DNA from: Bretschneidera sinensis
Lineage: Eukaryota > Streptophyta > Magnoliopsida > Brassicales > Akaniaceae
Assembly (NCBI GenBank): GCA_023935145.1
Contig: CM043700.1
Coordinates: 136,682,828-136,746,827 of the forward strand
DNA length: 64,000 nucleotides
Direction: 5' to 3'
In this document: one piece after another, positions 1 to 12,594 of the stretch
Numbering within the stretch: the stretch's first letter is position 1
Layout of the letters: every line of letters begins with the position of its first letter
Notes under the pieces: model-generated
The model's input: the letters and a program-made list of their open reading frames with translations, nothing else
The model's database searches: none
Told to the model about the DNA's origin: nothing
Translations under genes and position numbers: made by a program

Positions 1-469
1 TGAACAGTGAGGAGTGAGCTTCACAAGCTCAGCGAATTAAATTTACTAAAAGTATTCCAAATTCCATCAATAATCCTATAATTTTAAAAATTATTTTTCG
101 CATAACCTGATGACAACTTTCTACTATCAATTTCTTCTTCTAAATCATTGGTTCACCTTAACACTATCAATTATTTCCTAATTACCTCGTAATGAGGTTC
201 ATATCAAAAAGTCCATCATTTAGATAAGTCTTATCACTGTCCTTTTATATGAAACTCAACCTTCTATAATTAAATTCACAAAAAGTATCACATCTCAGCA
301 TCTCAAAAATCTCATCATTACAACTACCTTTTTTTTTTTATGAGACCCAGCCATCTATAATTTAATTCACAAATAATATACCACATCTCAGCATTTCAAA
401 TAATGCAACGATAATTAAAACAGATGCAAATGCATGAATGATTATGATGGGAACGTCTTCCCACCTGTC

Positions 470-720
470 GACAGGTTATTATTATCTTAGACCGGCTGCC
501 CTCCCGGTTCTTTTATTCTCATCAGACCGGCTGCCTTCCCGGTTAATTCCAGCATATACCGGCTGTCACGGTTTTCACTTTTCATCCCAGCATATACCGG
601 CTGTCATGGTTTTCACTTTTCATCCCAGCATATATCGGCTGTCACGGTTTTTATTTTTCATCCCAGCATATACCGGCTGTCACGGTTATTTCATTATACC
701 GGCTGCCTTCCCGATTCTTT
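470..720. repeat. LTR-internal minisatellite with CCGGCTG core
   Basis: Short units of roughly 33-40 bp carry the core ACCGGCTG followed by either a CCYTCCCGGTT or a TCAYGGTT half, and are joined by 'cccagcatat' spacers. The same array occurs in the right LTR at 7860-8150, which has one extra CCGGCTGCC unit. Confidence 0.85.
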
Positions 721-1697
721 CGGTTATATTATTTAATGCATATGTGCATGAACAATGATATGAAACAATAATACAAACAGAAATATAAAAACAATATAAA
801 GATTCCAACCACTTAATTTGACTATCCTAATTATCCACAAATTTTATCTAACAAAGTTTCTTTAAAATTTAACATCCAATCATCCATATTTTTATCAAAT
901 TATAAAATTTCCACAAGATTCTTCTCCCCCTAAATCACATCAAATAATCCATTAAAGTCTGACCAGATCCACTAAATTTCATCTTAAATTGTCCATCCGA
1001 ATTGTCAAATTCCACTAAAATTCATCTTAAATCATCCATAAAAATTTAGCAAGATCCACTAAAATTCATCTCGTCCTAATTCGTGTTAAAATATTGGTAT
1101 GTCTCATCAATAATTTATTAATTGCTTTTTACCCTCAAATAAACTTATAATTTTCAAAAATATTACTTCTCACCGAGAAATATTTCTACAAGACCAAATT
1201 TTCTATCATTCCCATAAATCACTTTTTCATCGATCACCCAAGCACACTTAAATAATTAAACTTAATATTGTCACGAAATAATTGATTTTTCATTTAGACT
1301 ACTAAGAGTAAATCCAACTCACCACGTAGCACTTTAAAGCTACTCGTGGGCCACCTCTTTGCCTTTCCCGATCTTCCTCTAATTTTCTCCCGATTGTTGA
1401 CTACCAACACCTGACATAATATTGGAATTTAAATTTCTTATTATTTCTTCTTTTCTCCATAAACTACACAGTTTGAAAATTTTCTATTTTAACCTCCTGA
1501 AACTTTCATAAATGATAAAATAACATTACCTTATTACCTTCTACTATTTTGATAGCTTCCCGAAATATTTTCGAAAATACTCTCAAAATCTTGTTCCTTC
1601 CACTTTTCTTTAAATTCCCAAGTGTTTTGAGAAAAACTGAATAATTACATGAAGCTAACCAAAATTCTTCGCGTACTCTGCTTGAACCTATTGTACA

Positions 1698-1706
1698 TAT
1701 TTATAG
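1698..1706 (-). promoter_or_regulatory. TATA box of the left LTR
   Basis: CTATAAATA on the minus strand, in the middle-to-late part of the LTR; the same motif is in the right LTR at 9125-9133. Confidence 0.5.
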
Positions 1707-2084
1707 AGGAGAGCTTGGGGCTGAAAACTTCAGCAGCCCCTCTCATATTGATTTCCATGATTGGGAGAGTGGGAGGTGGCATGATAATTGCCAAAAAGAA
1801 TGATGACTAAGAAACATAATAATTACACTTTTTCTCTACTTCCACACTAAGCTACAAAATGAAATAATAAAAAAAAACACAATAATTGTCTTTTGAAAAC
1901 ACTCACTCGGTTGGCAGTCCACGAGTTCACTGTTCACATTTGACTTTTGATTTTTTTGATTTTTTTTTTTAATTTTCAACATTTGTCTCCTTCCAATCTC
2001 ATTCAGCCTTCTGGGAGTTAACTCTTTGTCAAATTTATTATTAAAAATACACATTTACCTTATTATAAAAATACGGGTATTACA

Positions 2085-2100
2085 ATTCTACCCACCTTAC
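2085..2100 (-). promoter_or_regulatory. Polypurine tract of the Tekay-like element
   Basis: Read on the minus strand, the tract GTAAGGTGGGTAGAAT ends directly at the left LTR boundary (2084). This is the position and composition expected for the plus-strand DNA primer. Confidence 0.75.
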
Positions 2101-2133
2101 AAAAATTTCGTCCTCGAAATTTTCTTGTTGAAA

Positions 2134-5100
2134 TCAAGTAAAGAGTTGGGGATAATCCTTTCTCATTATTGCTTCATGTTCCCATGTGACTTCTTCAACA
2201 TCTTTATTGCGCCATAATACTTGAATCAAAGGAATAACTTTATTACATAAGACTTGCTCTTTTCTGTCTAGGATTCTGACTGGGGCTAGCATAATAGTCA
2301 AGTCCTTCTGAATTTCTATCGCTTGATTCGTGATATCATGGGACTCATCGTGCAAGTACTTCCTCAGTAGTGACACATGAAAAACATTATGTAATTGCCT
2401 TAATTCCAAAGGCAAATTCAAACGATATGCTACGGGTCCAATTATTTCGATCACCTCATAGGGCCCCATAAATCTCGGGCTCAACTTTCCCTTCTTCTTA
2501 AATCTCAACACTCCCTTCTACGGAGATATCTTCAAGAATACCCAATCACCAACTTGGAATTCAATAGGTCATCTTCTTTTTGTCAGCATATCCTTTCTGT
2601 CTGCTCTGAGCTGCTCTGAGATTCTCCCTAACCAGTTTGATTCTTTCAGTAGTCAAATCTATCATTTCTGGGCCATATATCTTTCTTTCTCCAACTTCTT
2701 CCCAGCATACTGGAGTTCTACACCTCCTTCCATACAAACCTTCGAAGGGTGCCATCCCAATACTAGTTTGATACTGATTATTGTATGCAAACTCTATCAA
2801 AGGCAAGTAAGCATCCCAGCTTACTGAGAAGCTCAATACACTTGCCCTCAGCATATCTTCTAGTATTCTGATGATTCTCTCTGTCTGTCCATCTGTTTGT
2901 GGGTGAAAAGCTGTACTAAACTGTAATTGCGTACCCATAGCTTCTTGAAAACCCCTCCAAAATCTAGAAGTAAATCTAGAATCTCTATCAGACACAATAG
3001 TCAAGGGCACTCCATGTAATTTCACTATCTCTGCCACATACAACTCAGCCAACTTTTCTGGACTCCAGGTAGTTTTAATAGGAAGAAAATGTGAAGATTT
3101 AGAAAGTCTATCCACTATAACCCACACAGCATCATACCCTCTCTGGGTACGGGGAAAACCAGAGACAAAATCCATACTTACATTTTCCCATGGCCACTCA
3201 GGTATCGGAAGAGGTTGTAATAAACCTGGTGGATGCCTATTCTCAGATTTTACCTGTTGACAAGTTAAACATTTAGCAATGTATTCTGCTACATCCCTCT
3301 TCATCCCTGACCACCAATAATTCTGTTTTAGTCCCCTGTACATCTTATTATTTCCCGGGTGCATGGAATATATCGAATCATGAGCCTCCTTTAGTATTTC
3401 TTTTCTCATCTCTTCATCATTGGGAACACAAATTCTTTGTCCCGATACTACCATACCATCATCTCTGATTCTAAACTCGGTCGGCTTCCCGCTCAACACT
3501 TCCTGCGTGATTTTCTCTATTCCCTCATCTTTACTCTGTAGCTGTAATAAACGATCAATAATAGGAGATTGAACTACCATATTTTCCATTAATGCTCCTT
3601 TATCATTGACACTCAATTGCATCCTCATTTCTCTTAATTCTATCATTAAGCTAGTATCATGACTCCCAAAAGCAGCTAATCTCCCTGTAGCTTTTCTACT
3701 CAATGCATCTGCTACTACATTAGTCTTTCCTGGATGATAATGAATTGTACAATCATAATCACAAATTAATTCCATCCACCTCCTCTGGCTTAAATTCAAC
3801 TCCTTCTGGGTTGGTAAATGCATCAAACTTTTATGATCAGTAAAAATTTCACACTTGGCTCCATATAAATGGTGTCTCCAAATCTTCAAAGCAAAGACTA
3901 TGGCAGCCAATTCTAAATCATGGGTCGGATAATTTCTCTCATGATTCTTCAATTGCCTAGATGCATAAGCTATAACTTTCCCATGTTGCATCAACACACA
4001 TCCCAACCCCTGATGCGACGCATCACTATAGACCACAAATCTTTCATCACCAGATGGAAGCACTAATACTGGGGCAGTAGTCAGTTTTTCTTTCAACAGT
4101 TGAAAACTTCTCTCACACTCCTCTGACCACTTAAACTTTTCATCTTTCCTGGTCAATTTAGTCAAAGGTCTAGCAATCATAGAAAAATTTTGAATAAATC
4201 TCCTATAATAACCAGCCAATCCCAAAAAGCTTCTAATTTCAGTTACATTCGTGGGTCTCTCCCAAGTCAACACTGCTTCTACTTTTTGTGGGTCAACTGC
4301 TATTCCCTTTCCCGACACAACACGCCCCAAGAAGGATATTTCATTCAACCAAAACTCACATTTAGAAGATTTCGCATATAATTTCTCCTTCCTCAGAATC
4401 TCCAACACTATCTCCAAATGTCGCATATGCTCCTCTTTATTCTTAGAATATATTAAAATATCATCAATAAACACAATTATAAATCTGTCCAAGAATGGTT
4501 TAAACACCCGGTTCATAAGATCCATAAATGCCACAGGAGCATTGGTCAACCCAAAAGGCATCACTAAGAACTCATAATGACCATAACGTGTCCTAAAAGC
4601 AGTTTTAGGTACGTCCCCCTCTTTTATCCTCAATTGATGATATCCCGACCTCAAGTCTATCTTAGAGAACACTCTAGCTCCTTGTAATTGCTCGAATAGG
4701 TCATCTATCCTGGGTAAAGGATATCTATTTTTGATTGTGATCTTATTTAATTGTCTATAATCAATACACAACCTCAATGTCCCATCCTTCTTCTTGACAA
4801 ATAACACAGGGGCTCCCCAGGGTGATGTACTAGGTTGGATAAACTGTTTATCTAGCAACTCCTGAAGCTGAACTTTCAACTCTCTCAATTCAGCTGGTGC
4901 CAATCTATAGGGTGCTATGGATATAGGTGCTGATCCTGGAATCACTTCAATAGAAAATTCGATCTCCCTATTGGAAGGCAATCCAGACAACTCCTCAGGG
5001 AATACATCAGAAAAATCTTTTACCACAGAGATTTCTTCTAACTGTCTACCCTCTTTGCTAGAATCCACCACATATGCTAAATACCCCTCACAACCCTTCC

Positions 5101-5434
5101 TCAACCATTTACTAGCAGTTAAGGCAGAAATCAGACAATTAACAAGTATTTTACGTTCTCCCTGAAAATTAAACTCCTCCTGCCCGGGTATCCTGAACAC
5201 CACATTTTTCTTAAAACAATCTACCCATGCATGACATGCAGATAGCCAATTCATCCCTAGAATCACATCAAAATCTGTCATATCTAAAGGCAATAAATCA
5301 ACCTCAAATTCTCGGTCAGCAATATTAATCACACAACTTTGATAAATTGTTCTGATAATAACCTTATCTCCAGTAGGAACCTCAACAATAATGGCATGTA
5401 TCAAAGGACTAGCACTGACATCAATAGACTTCAT
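2134..5434 (-). pseudogene. pol of the Tekay-like element: protease tail, RT, RNase H, integrase, chromodomain (broken)
   Basis: The main open frame (2561-5434, 957 residues) starts in the second half of the aspartic protease (about residues 1-95, with [10 protein letters not shown]). RT follows at about 200-390; its catalytic motif reads FIDD (residues 322-325) in place of YxDD. RNase H lies at about 455-560 (first acidic motif YSDAS), and integrase at about 675-900 with an HHCC zinc-binding region and D, D, E in [14 protein letters not shown] and QTERI. The integrase C-terminus and chromodomain-like end (VLWRN, WEHE) lie in another frame at 2134-2511. A frameshift near 2575 and a TAG near 2519 separate the two parts. 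The protease active-site triplet is on the other side of a stop, in the gag frame. Copies of this kind are mobilised only in trans. Confidence 0.93.
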
Positions 5435-6988
5435 TTAACTACTAGACGCAAAAGAATGGGTTGCACCAGGATCAACCAATAATCTAGCAGCCCTACCAAG
5501 GATAGATATCATACCCATAACAACATCAGGAGTGGCTTGTGCATCCTGCTGGGTCAATGCATAGACTCTGCCATCTCTGGAATAAATCTGACTGCCACGT
5601 CCTCGCTCTGCTACAGATCCTCGACCTTTGCCCCGAACACTTCCTGATCCGCTGCCTCTCTCCATCGGTCTTCTCCTGACACTTCCAATGCTTGCTTCAA
5701 CTGACTTCCCCGCTGGACAATCTGCAGCAACATGTCCTCCCTCACCACATACAAAGCATATTTGTGTAGGGCAGTTCCGAGATAAATGCCCCATCTGATT
5801 ACATTTAAAGCAAACCCTTGACTCCCAATCATAAATCAGATTTCCACTTCCCCTTGGTGGCATATTCATTCCTCTACCATAACTCCCAATCCCCATAGCC
5901 TGTCTCCCAAATCGAGGGGTCCCACTGGTATTACTCTGAGCTATTGAAGTAACAGATCTTGCTTGCCTCTGAGTCTGCCCTACCGTTCCTTGTGACAAAG
6001 AACGCCCCCTCTGGGGTGGTCTCCCACCCTGTACAGCCATACTGCTACCACCTCTAGATCCCTCAAATCTAGTTCTCTTCAACCAATCCCTCCTACCTTT
6101 AAACTCTATTAAATTTCTCTCAATCTGCAATGCTTTATCTACCAGTACAGCATAATTTCCTATGCCCATGTAAGAGAGTTTAAAACGAATTTCATAGTGT
6201 AATCCATCTAAAAATCTCTTGCATTTTCTTTCCTCCGTATTCACGAACTCGGGTACAAATCTTGACAGGGCTACAAATTTACTATCATATTCAACCACCG
6301 ATAAATTTCCCTGTTTTAGGTGGATAAATTCTCTTTCTTGTTGTGCCCGAAAAGAATCTGGAAAATACTTTGCAAAGAATTCATCCTTAAATTTATTCCA
6401 AGTCAAAGGTTGATCTATTCGTGTACTCATTCTGGGCAAAATATCCTTCCACCATTGAGAAGCCTCACCCTCCAACATAAACGAAGCAAAGGCAACCTTC
6501 TGTTTATCAGACACCGGTAAGACCTCAAAATATTTTTCCACATGCTCAATCCACTATTCAGCTTCCACCGGATTTACAGATCCTTTAAATGACTGAGGTT
6601 TAAACTTAAGAAACCTCACAAAACAATCCCCTTGCATTTCATTTACAAATACCCCTCCATCAGGAACCTCTTGCCTCACTACCTCTGGTTCTCTTCTATT
6701 CCTTTCCTCTAATATTCTTTGCAAATTAGCAGCCCGTTCTTCGGCTGCATTTATTCTCTCTAAAGCACGGTTAAGAGCATCTTGCAATTCATCATTTCTA
6801 CTTTTAGATACTTCCCCAGCTCTACTCGTACCAGCTGTACTATCACCATGTTCCCTTGCGGGAACCACTGACTCGACTTCTTCCTCTACTTCAGTCCTCC
6901 TAAAAATTGGGGGTCTACCACGTCCCCTCTGATTTTGAACTCTACCTCTAGTTCTCGCACGACCACGTGTCATCCTCAGACTCTGCAT
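5435..6988 (-). pseudogene. gag of the Tekay-like element (broken)
   Basis: Encodes the capsid/nucleocapsid polyprotein. An N-terminal piece (6554-6988) is rich in Arg and Glu. A single in-frame TAG at 6551-6553 then interrupts the capsid domain. The following 368 residues hold the retrotransposon gag motif (WWKDILPR; WNKFKDEFF), an RG-rich linker and two CCHC zinc knuckles at about residues 244-257 and 262-275. The protease active site follows near the end and reads DPGATHSF in place of the usual DSGATHSF or DTG form. A TAA at 5432-5434 then cuts the protease in two. Two nonsense codons and a changed catalytic triplet make it non-functional. Confidence 0.92.
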
Positions 6989-7060
6989 TTAAGAATATTA
7001 TTTATTTAGATCTTCCACTTTTTAGGTTCTCATGCAGTCTACAGAATCTTAAAACCTAAT

Positions 7061-7072
7061 GCTCTGATACCA
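7061..7072 (-). promoter_or_regulatory. Primer-binding site, initiator Met tRNA type
   Basis: On the minus strand TGGTATCAGAGC begins a few bases inside the 5' LTR end (7077). It is the standard plant PBS complementary to the 3' end of initiator Met tRNA. Confidence 0.92.
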
Positions 7073-7859
7073 AAATTGTAACGACCCATCCCAGGTTGGC
7101 TACCCCTGGACGGTGTCATCACATTTTGAAAATCCAAGCACGACACATATATGCAACAATAAATATAATACTACCAGATTTTTTTTTTTTTTTACAGGAG
7201 AGGTAAATAAATCTGATATTCACTTAAAAATAAAATACATAAATGCATGAATATTTACAATAAAAATTTTACAAGTCTTTAACTCGATTGTCTGAGGATA
7301 TTAACACGTACTTGGCTTACAGAAAAGATCTCGACTGATTCTCAACCCACCAGACTATTTATCTTGACTGCTACATGAAATTATTGAACAGTGAGGAGTG
7401 AGCTTCACAAGCTCAGCGAATTAAATTTACTAAAAGTATTCCAAATTCCATCAATAATCCTATAATATTAAAAATTATTTTTCGCATAACCTGATGACAA
7501 CTTTCTACTATCAATTTCTTCTTCTCAATCATTGGTTCACCTTAACACTATCAATTATTTCCTAATTACCTCGTAATGAGGTTCATATCAAAAAGTCCAT
7601 CATTTAGATAAGTCTTATCACTGTCTTTTTATATGAAACTCAACCTTCTATAATTAAATTCACAAAAAGTATCACATCTCAGCATCTCGAAAATCTCATC
7701 ATTACAACTGCCCTTTTTTTTTTTTTTTTTATGAGACCCAGCCATCTATAATTTAATTCACAAATAATATACCACATCTCAGCATTTCAAATAATGCAAC
7801 GATAATTAAAACAGATGCAAATGCATGAATGATTATGATGGGAACGTCTTCCCACCTGT

Positions 7860-8150
7860 CGACAGGTTATTATTATCTTAGACAGGCTGCCCTCCTGGTT
7901 CTTTTATTCTCATCAAACCGGCTGCCCTCCCGGTTCTTTTATTCTCATCAAACCGGCTGCCTTCCCGGTTAATTCCAGCATATACTGGCTGTCACGGTTT
8001 TCACTTTTCATCCCAGCATATACCGGCTGTCACGGTTTTCACTTTTCATCCCAGCATATACCGCCTGTCACGGTTTTTATTTTTCATCCCAGCATATACC
8101 GGCTGTCACAGTTATTTCATTATACCGGCTGCCTTCCCGGTTCTTTCGGT
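7860..8150. repeat. LTR-internal minisatellite, right copy
   Basis: Same array as 470-720 but with three CCGGCTGCC-type units before the TGTCACGG-type units instead of two. This is a copy-number difference between LTRs that were identical at insertion. Confidence 0.85.
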
Positions 8151-9124
8151 TATATTATTTAATGCATATGTGCATGAACAATGATATGAAACAGTAATAC
8201 AAACAGAAATATAAAAACAATATAAAGATTCCAACCACTTAATTTGACTATCCTAATTATCCACAAATTTTATCTAACAAAGTTTCTTTAAAATTTAACA
8301 TCCAATCATCCAGATTTTTATCAAATTATAAAATTTCCACAAGATTCTTCTCCCCCTAAATCACATCAAATAATCCATTAAAGTCTGACCAGATCCACTA
8401 AATTTCATCTTAAATTGTCCATCCGAATTGTCAAATTCCACTAAAATTCATCTTAAATCATCCATAAAAATTTAGCAAGATCCACTAAAATTCATCTCGT
8501 CCTAATTCGTGTTATAATATCGGTATGTCTCATCAATAATTTATTAATTGCTTTTTATTCTCAAATAAACTTATAATTTTCAAAAATATTACTTCTCACC
8601 GAGAAATATTTCTACAAGACCAAATTTTTTATCATTCCCATAAATCACTTTTTCATCGATCACCCAAGCATACTTAAATAATTAAACTTAATATTGTCAC
8701 GAAATAATTGATTTTTCATTTAGACTACTAAGAGTAAATCCAACTCACCACGTAGCACTTTAAAGCTACTCGTGGGCCACCTCTTTGCCTTTCCCGATCT
8801 TCCTCGAATTTTCTCCCGATTGTTGACTACCAACACCTGACATAATATTGGAATTTAAATTTCTTATTATTTCTTCTTTTCTCCATAAACTACACAGTTT
8901 GAAAATTTTCTATTTTAACCTCCTGAAACTTTCATAAATGATAAAATAACATTACCATTATTACCTTATATTATTTTGATAGCTTCCCGAAATATTTTCG
9001 AAAATACTCTCAAAATCTTGTTCCTTCCACTTTTCTTTAAATTCCCAAGTGTTTTGAGAAAAACTGAATAATTATATGAAGCTAACCAAAATTCTTCGCG
9101 TACTCTGCTTGAACCTATTGTACA

Positions 9125-9133
9125 TATTTATAG
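9125..9133 (-). promoter_or_regulatory. TATA box of the right (5') LTR
   Basis: CTATAAATA on the minus strand. In the 5' LTR this is the likely transcription signal of the element. Confidence 0.5.
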
Positions 9134-9508
9134 AGGAGAGCTTGGGGCTGAAAACTTCAGCAGCCCCTCTCATATTGATTTTCATGATTGGGAGAGTGGG
9201 AGGTGGCATGATAATTGCCAAAAAGAATGATGACTAAGAAACATAATAATTACACTTTCTCTCCACTTCCACACTAAGCTACAAAATGAAATAATAAAAA
9301 AAACACAATAATTGTCTTTTGAAAACACTCACTCGGTTGGCAGCCCACGAGTTCACTGTTCACATTTGACTTTTGATTTTTTTGATTTTTTTTTACTTTT
9401 CAACCTTTGTCTCCTCCCAATCTCATTCAGCCTTCTGGGAGTTAACTCTTTGTCAAATTTATTATTAAAAATACACATTTACCTTATTATAAAAATACGG
9501 GTATTACA

Positions 9509-10836
9509 AGTAGGGACTAACTCTCCTAGGTCATTTATTACCACAGTGACTCCAGACTTTTTGGGAACGACTTGCGTAGGACTTACCCATTTACTATCAG
9601 CTATAGGGTATATAATACCCGCATCTAACAGTTTCAGTACTTCATTTTTCACTACTTCTTTCATAGTGGGGTTAAGTTTACGTTGAGGTTCCTTACGAGG
9701 ACTGGTTCTTTCATCCAAATTTATTTTATGGGAGCAGATCAGGGGACTAATTCCATTCAAATCAGCCATGCTCCATCCTAAGGCTGATTTATGTGCAATT
9801 AAGGTCTGAATCAGTTTCTCATGTTGGGTCTCAGATAATTCAGATGAAATAATAACAGGAAAGGTATCACCTGGACCGAGAAATGCATGCTTTAAACCCT
9901 TAGGTAGTGACTTCAAGTCGATTTTAGGTGCTGCCACTCTTGAGGGGGTTTGTTTTTCGCTTCTTTCAGGCAACTCTTCGAACCTTGGTTGCCATGGGTG
10001 GGTGTCATAATCCTGAGATTTGTCAAAAATAGCACAAACATCAATTATATTAGTTTTATCATCAAATAAATCAATCTCAGAATTAACAAGAAAATTCTTA
10101 AGAGGATCAAAATCATGAGCCATGGAAACTCCCTCATCAATGAGTGACTCGAGCATATATAGCTGGTGGTTTTCATCCTCATCTTCGGGCTGTTTCGCAA
10201 CATTGAAAATGTTCACTTCTAGGGTTATATTTCCAAAAGACAGCTTCATGAGTCCATTCCAACAATTAATCAGAGCATTTGCAGTAGCAAGGAAAGGTCT
10301 ACCCAAAATCAAAGGAATTTTCGAGTTAGTGTCAACAGTAGAAGTTGTATCAAGGATTAGGAAATCAACAAGATAGTAAAATTTATCAATCTGAATCAAC
10401 ACATCCTCTACCACACCCCAGGGTACTTTGACTGAAAGGTCAGCCAACTGTAACACTACACCGGTTGGTTTGATTTCCCCTAAACCTAGCTGTACATAAA
10501 TGGAAAATGACAAAAAGCAATGGTAGGACAGCCTAGATCTAGTAAGGCTTGTCCAACCTCATGATTTCCAATGCTGCAAGCAATGGTAGGACAGCCTGGA
10601 TCCTTGTATTTTGGGGGAATTTTTTTCTCAATTAAAGCACTAACTTGCTCAGTTAGGAATGCAGTTTTCTTGACATGGTGTCTCCTCTTAATTGTGCATA
10701 AATCTTTGAGAACTTTTGCATAGGTAGGAATTTGTTTAATCACATGCAAAAGGGGAAGATTAAGTTTCACTTGCCTTAAGTTCTCTAAGATTTCATTGTT
10801 TAAGTCCAGATTTTTCTTGTTTGACCTTCAAGCTTG
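9509..10836 (-). pseudogene. Athila-like protease and start of RT (truncated, broken)
   Basis: The longest frame (9509-10513) covers the protease C-terminal half (ILGRPFLATANA, the flap and hydrophobic-Gly motif) and a long linker. It then enters RT (IIYPIADSKWVSP, VVPKKSG) and ends at the insertion point of the Tekay-like LTR. The upstream frame (10486-10770) has the conserved pre-protease block (YAKVLKDLC, KYKDPGCPTI) and reaches ALLDLG, the active-site start. There a repeated piece (CPTIA) replaces the conserved residues that should follow, and the frame is lost. The 20-bp DNA behind this repeat occurs twice, at about 10517-10538 and 10576-10597. No active protease can be made. Confidence 0.85.
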
Positions 10837-10997
10837 AGGGTATGGTGCCTTAACAGGACTTTAGGTCACTTCAGGGTCTTTGGTCAGTTCAGTATCACTA
10901 CTAGTTTGACCCGTTTCCACATCCTCGGATACATTCATTGGTGGGATGTGTAGTGACTTACCACTTCGGGTCATAATAGCATTTACATCTTTCAGAT

Positions 10998-12396
10998 TTT
11001 TTTATGCCATATGTTGGCCCTGAGGTATGGACTGAGCTTGGGAAAGGAACTTACCTCGCTCAGTCACACTTGAGGAACTTATTAACTTAGACACTTGGCT
11101 CTTAGTTTCTTTATTCTCTTCCATCACCTGTGTAAATAATGCCTCAAACCTTTGGTTTGTTTTACCTTGTGCCTCTATAAAGGCCTGTAAGGTGTCTTCT
11201 AAGGAGTTCCTAGAGGATGAAGGTGCATGATAAGGTGCAGGGGATGATCTAAGGGGCTGCATATGCTGGTTTTCAGATTTTCAGCTAAAGTTGGGGTGAT
11301 TTCGCCACCCCGGGTTATAAGTGTTAGAGAAAGGTGCAGGAGGCTTCTTGTACATGCCTAAGGCATTACATTATTCCTCATACGCCCCTCTCATATCAAA
11401 AAATATGGGACACTCTTTGGCGAGATGATCTACCCCGCCACACACAAAGCACGGCTCTAAAGACTCGGTATGATTAGCCACATGTGTTTGCTTTGAGCCC
11501 TTAGTTTTAAATGCATCAAACTCTCTAGTGAGCATTTCGACTTTAGCTTTCAGGCTGTCCTCTTCCCTAAGATGATATATTCCTCCTCCACTAGGGTTTC
11601 CTACAGGTCGTGACCTATTCGTGCTTTTAGTAGCACTAGGTCCAGTCCATGTATGAGCTTTCTCAGCAAGCTCATTGAGGTATTCAATAGCCTCATCGGG
11701 GTCTTTTTGCAGAAATCCCCCATTGCACATCATCTCTACAAATTGGCGTTCTCTATAGGTAAGACCTACATAGAAATAGCTTACTCAACGCCAATTTTCA
11801 TACCCATGGTGCGGGCACATACTTAACAGCTCTTTAAACGTCTCCCAAGACTGGTACAAAGTCTTATTTTCTTTTTGTGTAAAGGTGGAGATTTGTCTTT
11901 TCAACGCATTAGTCTTATGTTGAGGGAAGTACTTGTTAAAGAAGGCTTGAGTCATTTCAGTCCACGACCCAATAGATCGTGGTCTAAGTGAGTATAGCCA
12001 ACTCTTAGCTTTATCCTTCAAAGCAAAAGGAAAGAACTTAAGTCGCACAATATCAGCAGTTGCGCCTTGATCATGGAAAGTTGCGACTACTTCCTCAAAC
12101 TCCCTAATGTGCACATACGGGTTTTCATTTTCTATGCCATAAAATGTAGGGAGTAACTGTATCATCCCTGTCCTAAGATCTAGTTGGGGAATGTTGGCTG
12201 GAAATAGGATGCAACATGGTGTGGTTGTGCGTGTAGGGTAGAGGTAATCCTGAAGGGTCCTATTAGGTTGATCCTCATGTTCACTCATTTTCTCAGGACT
12301 AGATGAACTATCAAACAAAGGGTTTAAAAAGTTGCCTTCTGACTTTAACACAGGCCTACAAGCAAATCTACCCAAAGTGTCCCTATATCTGGGCAT
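10998..12396 (-). pseudogene. Athila-like gag (several frames)
   Basis: 12396-11785 encodes 203 residues with the retrotransposon gag capsid motif (WLYSLRPRSI, WTEMTQAFFNKYFP). 11733-11371 continues it and includes a CCHC knuckle (CFVCGGVDHLAKEC). 11262-11002 is a downstream piece with a helical, Gln/Glu-rich region (IEAQGKTNQRFEAL). At least two frame breaks lie between the pieces, so no full protein is possible. Confidence 0.85.
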
Positions 12397-12570
12397 GCAA
12401 GTTCACAAAATACTAGAAATCCTATAAAAAGAAAGAATAAAATAAAATAATGCAGTGGGCTAAAAGAAGGAACAAAGTTACCGCCTTTACAGCTACTGAA
12501 AAGAAAAACTATTTACAACTCTTCTACCATCATGGCAAAAGTTGACAAACTTCTTTGTACTTAAGTGCGT

Positions 12571-12590
12571 TTCCCCGGCAATGGTGCCAA
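12571..12590 (-). promoter_or_regulatory. Primer-binding site, Asp tRNA type
   Basis: The minus strand reads TTGGCACCATTGCCGGGGAA four bases inside the LTR end. It resembles the TGGCGCCGTTGCCGGGGA site typical of Athila and Tat elements, with two changes in the middle. Confidence 0.8.
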
Positions 12591-12594
12591 AATT

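Larger units (their letters stand above)
1..2084 (-). repeat. 3' LTR of the Tekay-like element (partial)
   Basis: Position 1 corresponds to 7385 of the right LTR, and similarity runs to the terminal gtattaca at 2077-2084, with mostly single-base differences. In the element's orientation a TATA box (CTATAAATA) lies at 1706-1698. The ORF at 438-758 on the plus strand is a by-product of the internal repeats, not a gene. Confidence 0.95.
1..9508 (-). mobile_element. Ty3/gypsy chromovirus LTR retrotransposon (Tekay/Del-like), left LTR cut by window edge
   Basis: Two near-identical direct repeats (1-2084 and 7077-9508) flank a minus-strand gag-protease-RT-RNase H-integrase-chromodomain region. The LTRs start TG and end CA, a primer-binding site matching initiator Met tRNA lies just inside the right LTR, and a purine tract lies just inside the left one. 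The order protease-RT-RNase H-integrase is that of Ty3/gypsy, and the integrase C-terminus plus chromodomain-like end places it among chromoviruses, most like Tekay/Del. The LTRs differ only here and there, so the insertion is recent, yet the coding part carries several stops and a frameshift and cannot act alone. It sits inside an Athila-like element, whose RT reading frame it interrupts at 9508/9509. About 308 bp of the left LTR lie outside the window. Confidence 0.95.
7077..9508 (-). repeat. 5' LTR of the Tekay-like element
   Basis: 2432 bp, beginning tgtaacgacc and ending gtattaca on the plus strand (TG...CA). It contains the CCGGCTG minisatellite (7860-8150) and a minus-strand TATA box at 9125-9133. 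Its right edge joins directly to coding sequence of the host element, so it is the insertion boundary. Confidence 0.95.

Noticed and set aside
438..758. 106-codon open frame on the plus strand
   Set aside because: It lies in the LTR minisatellite; its repeated peptide only mirrors the DNA repeat.
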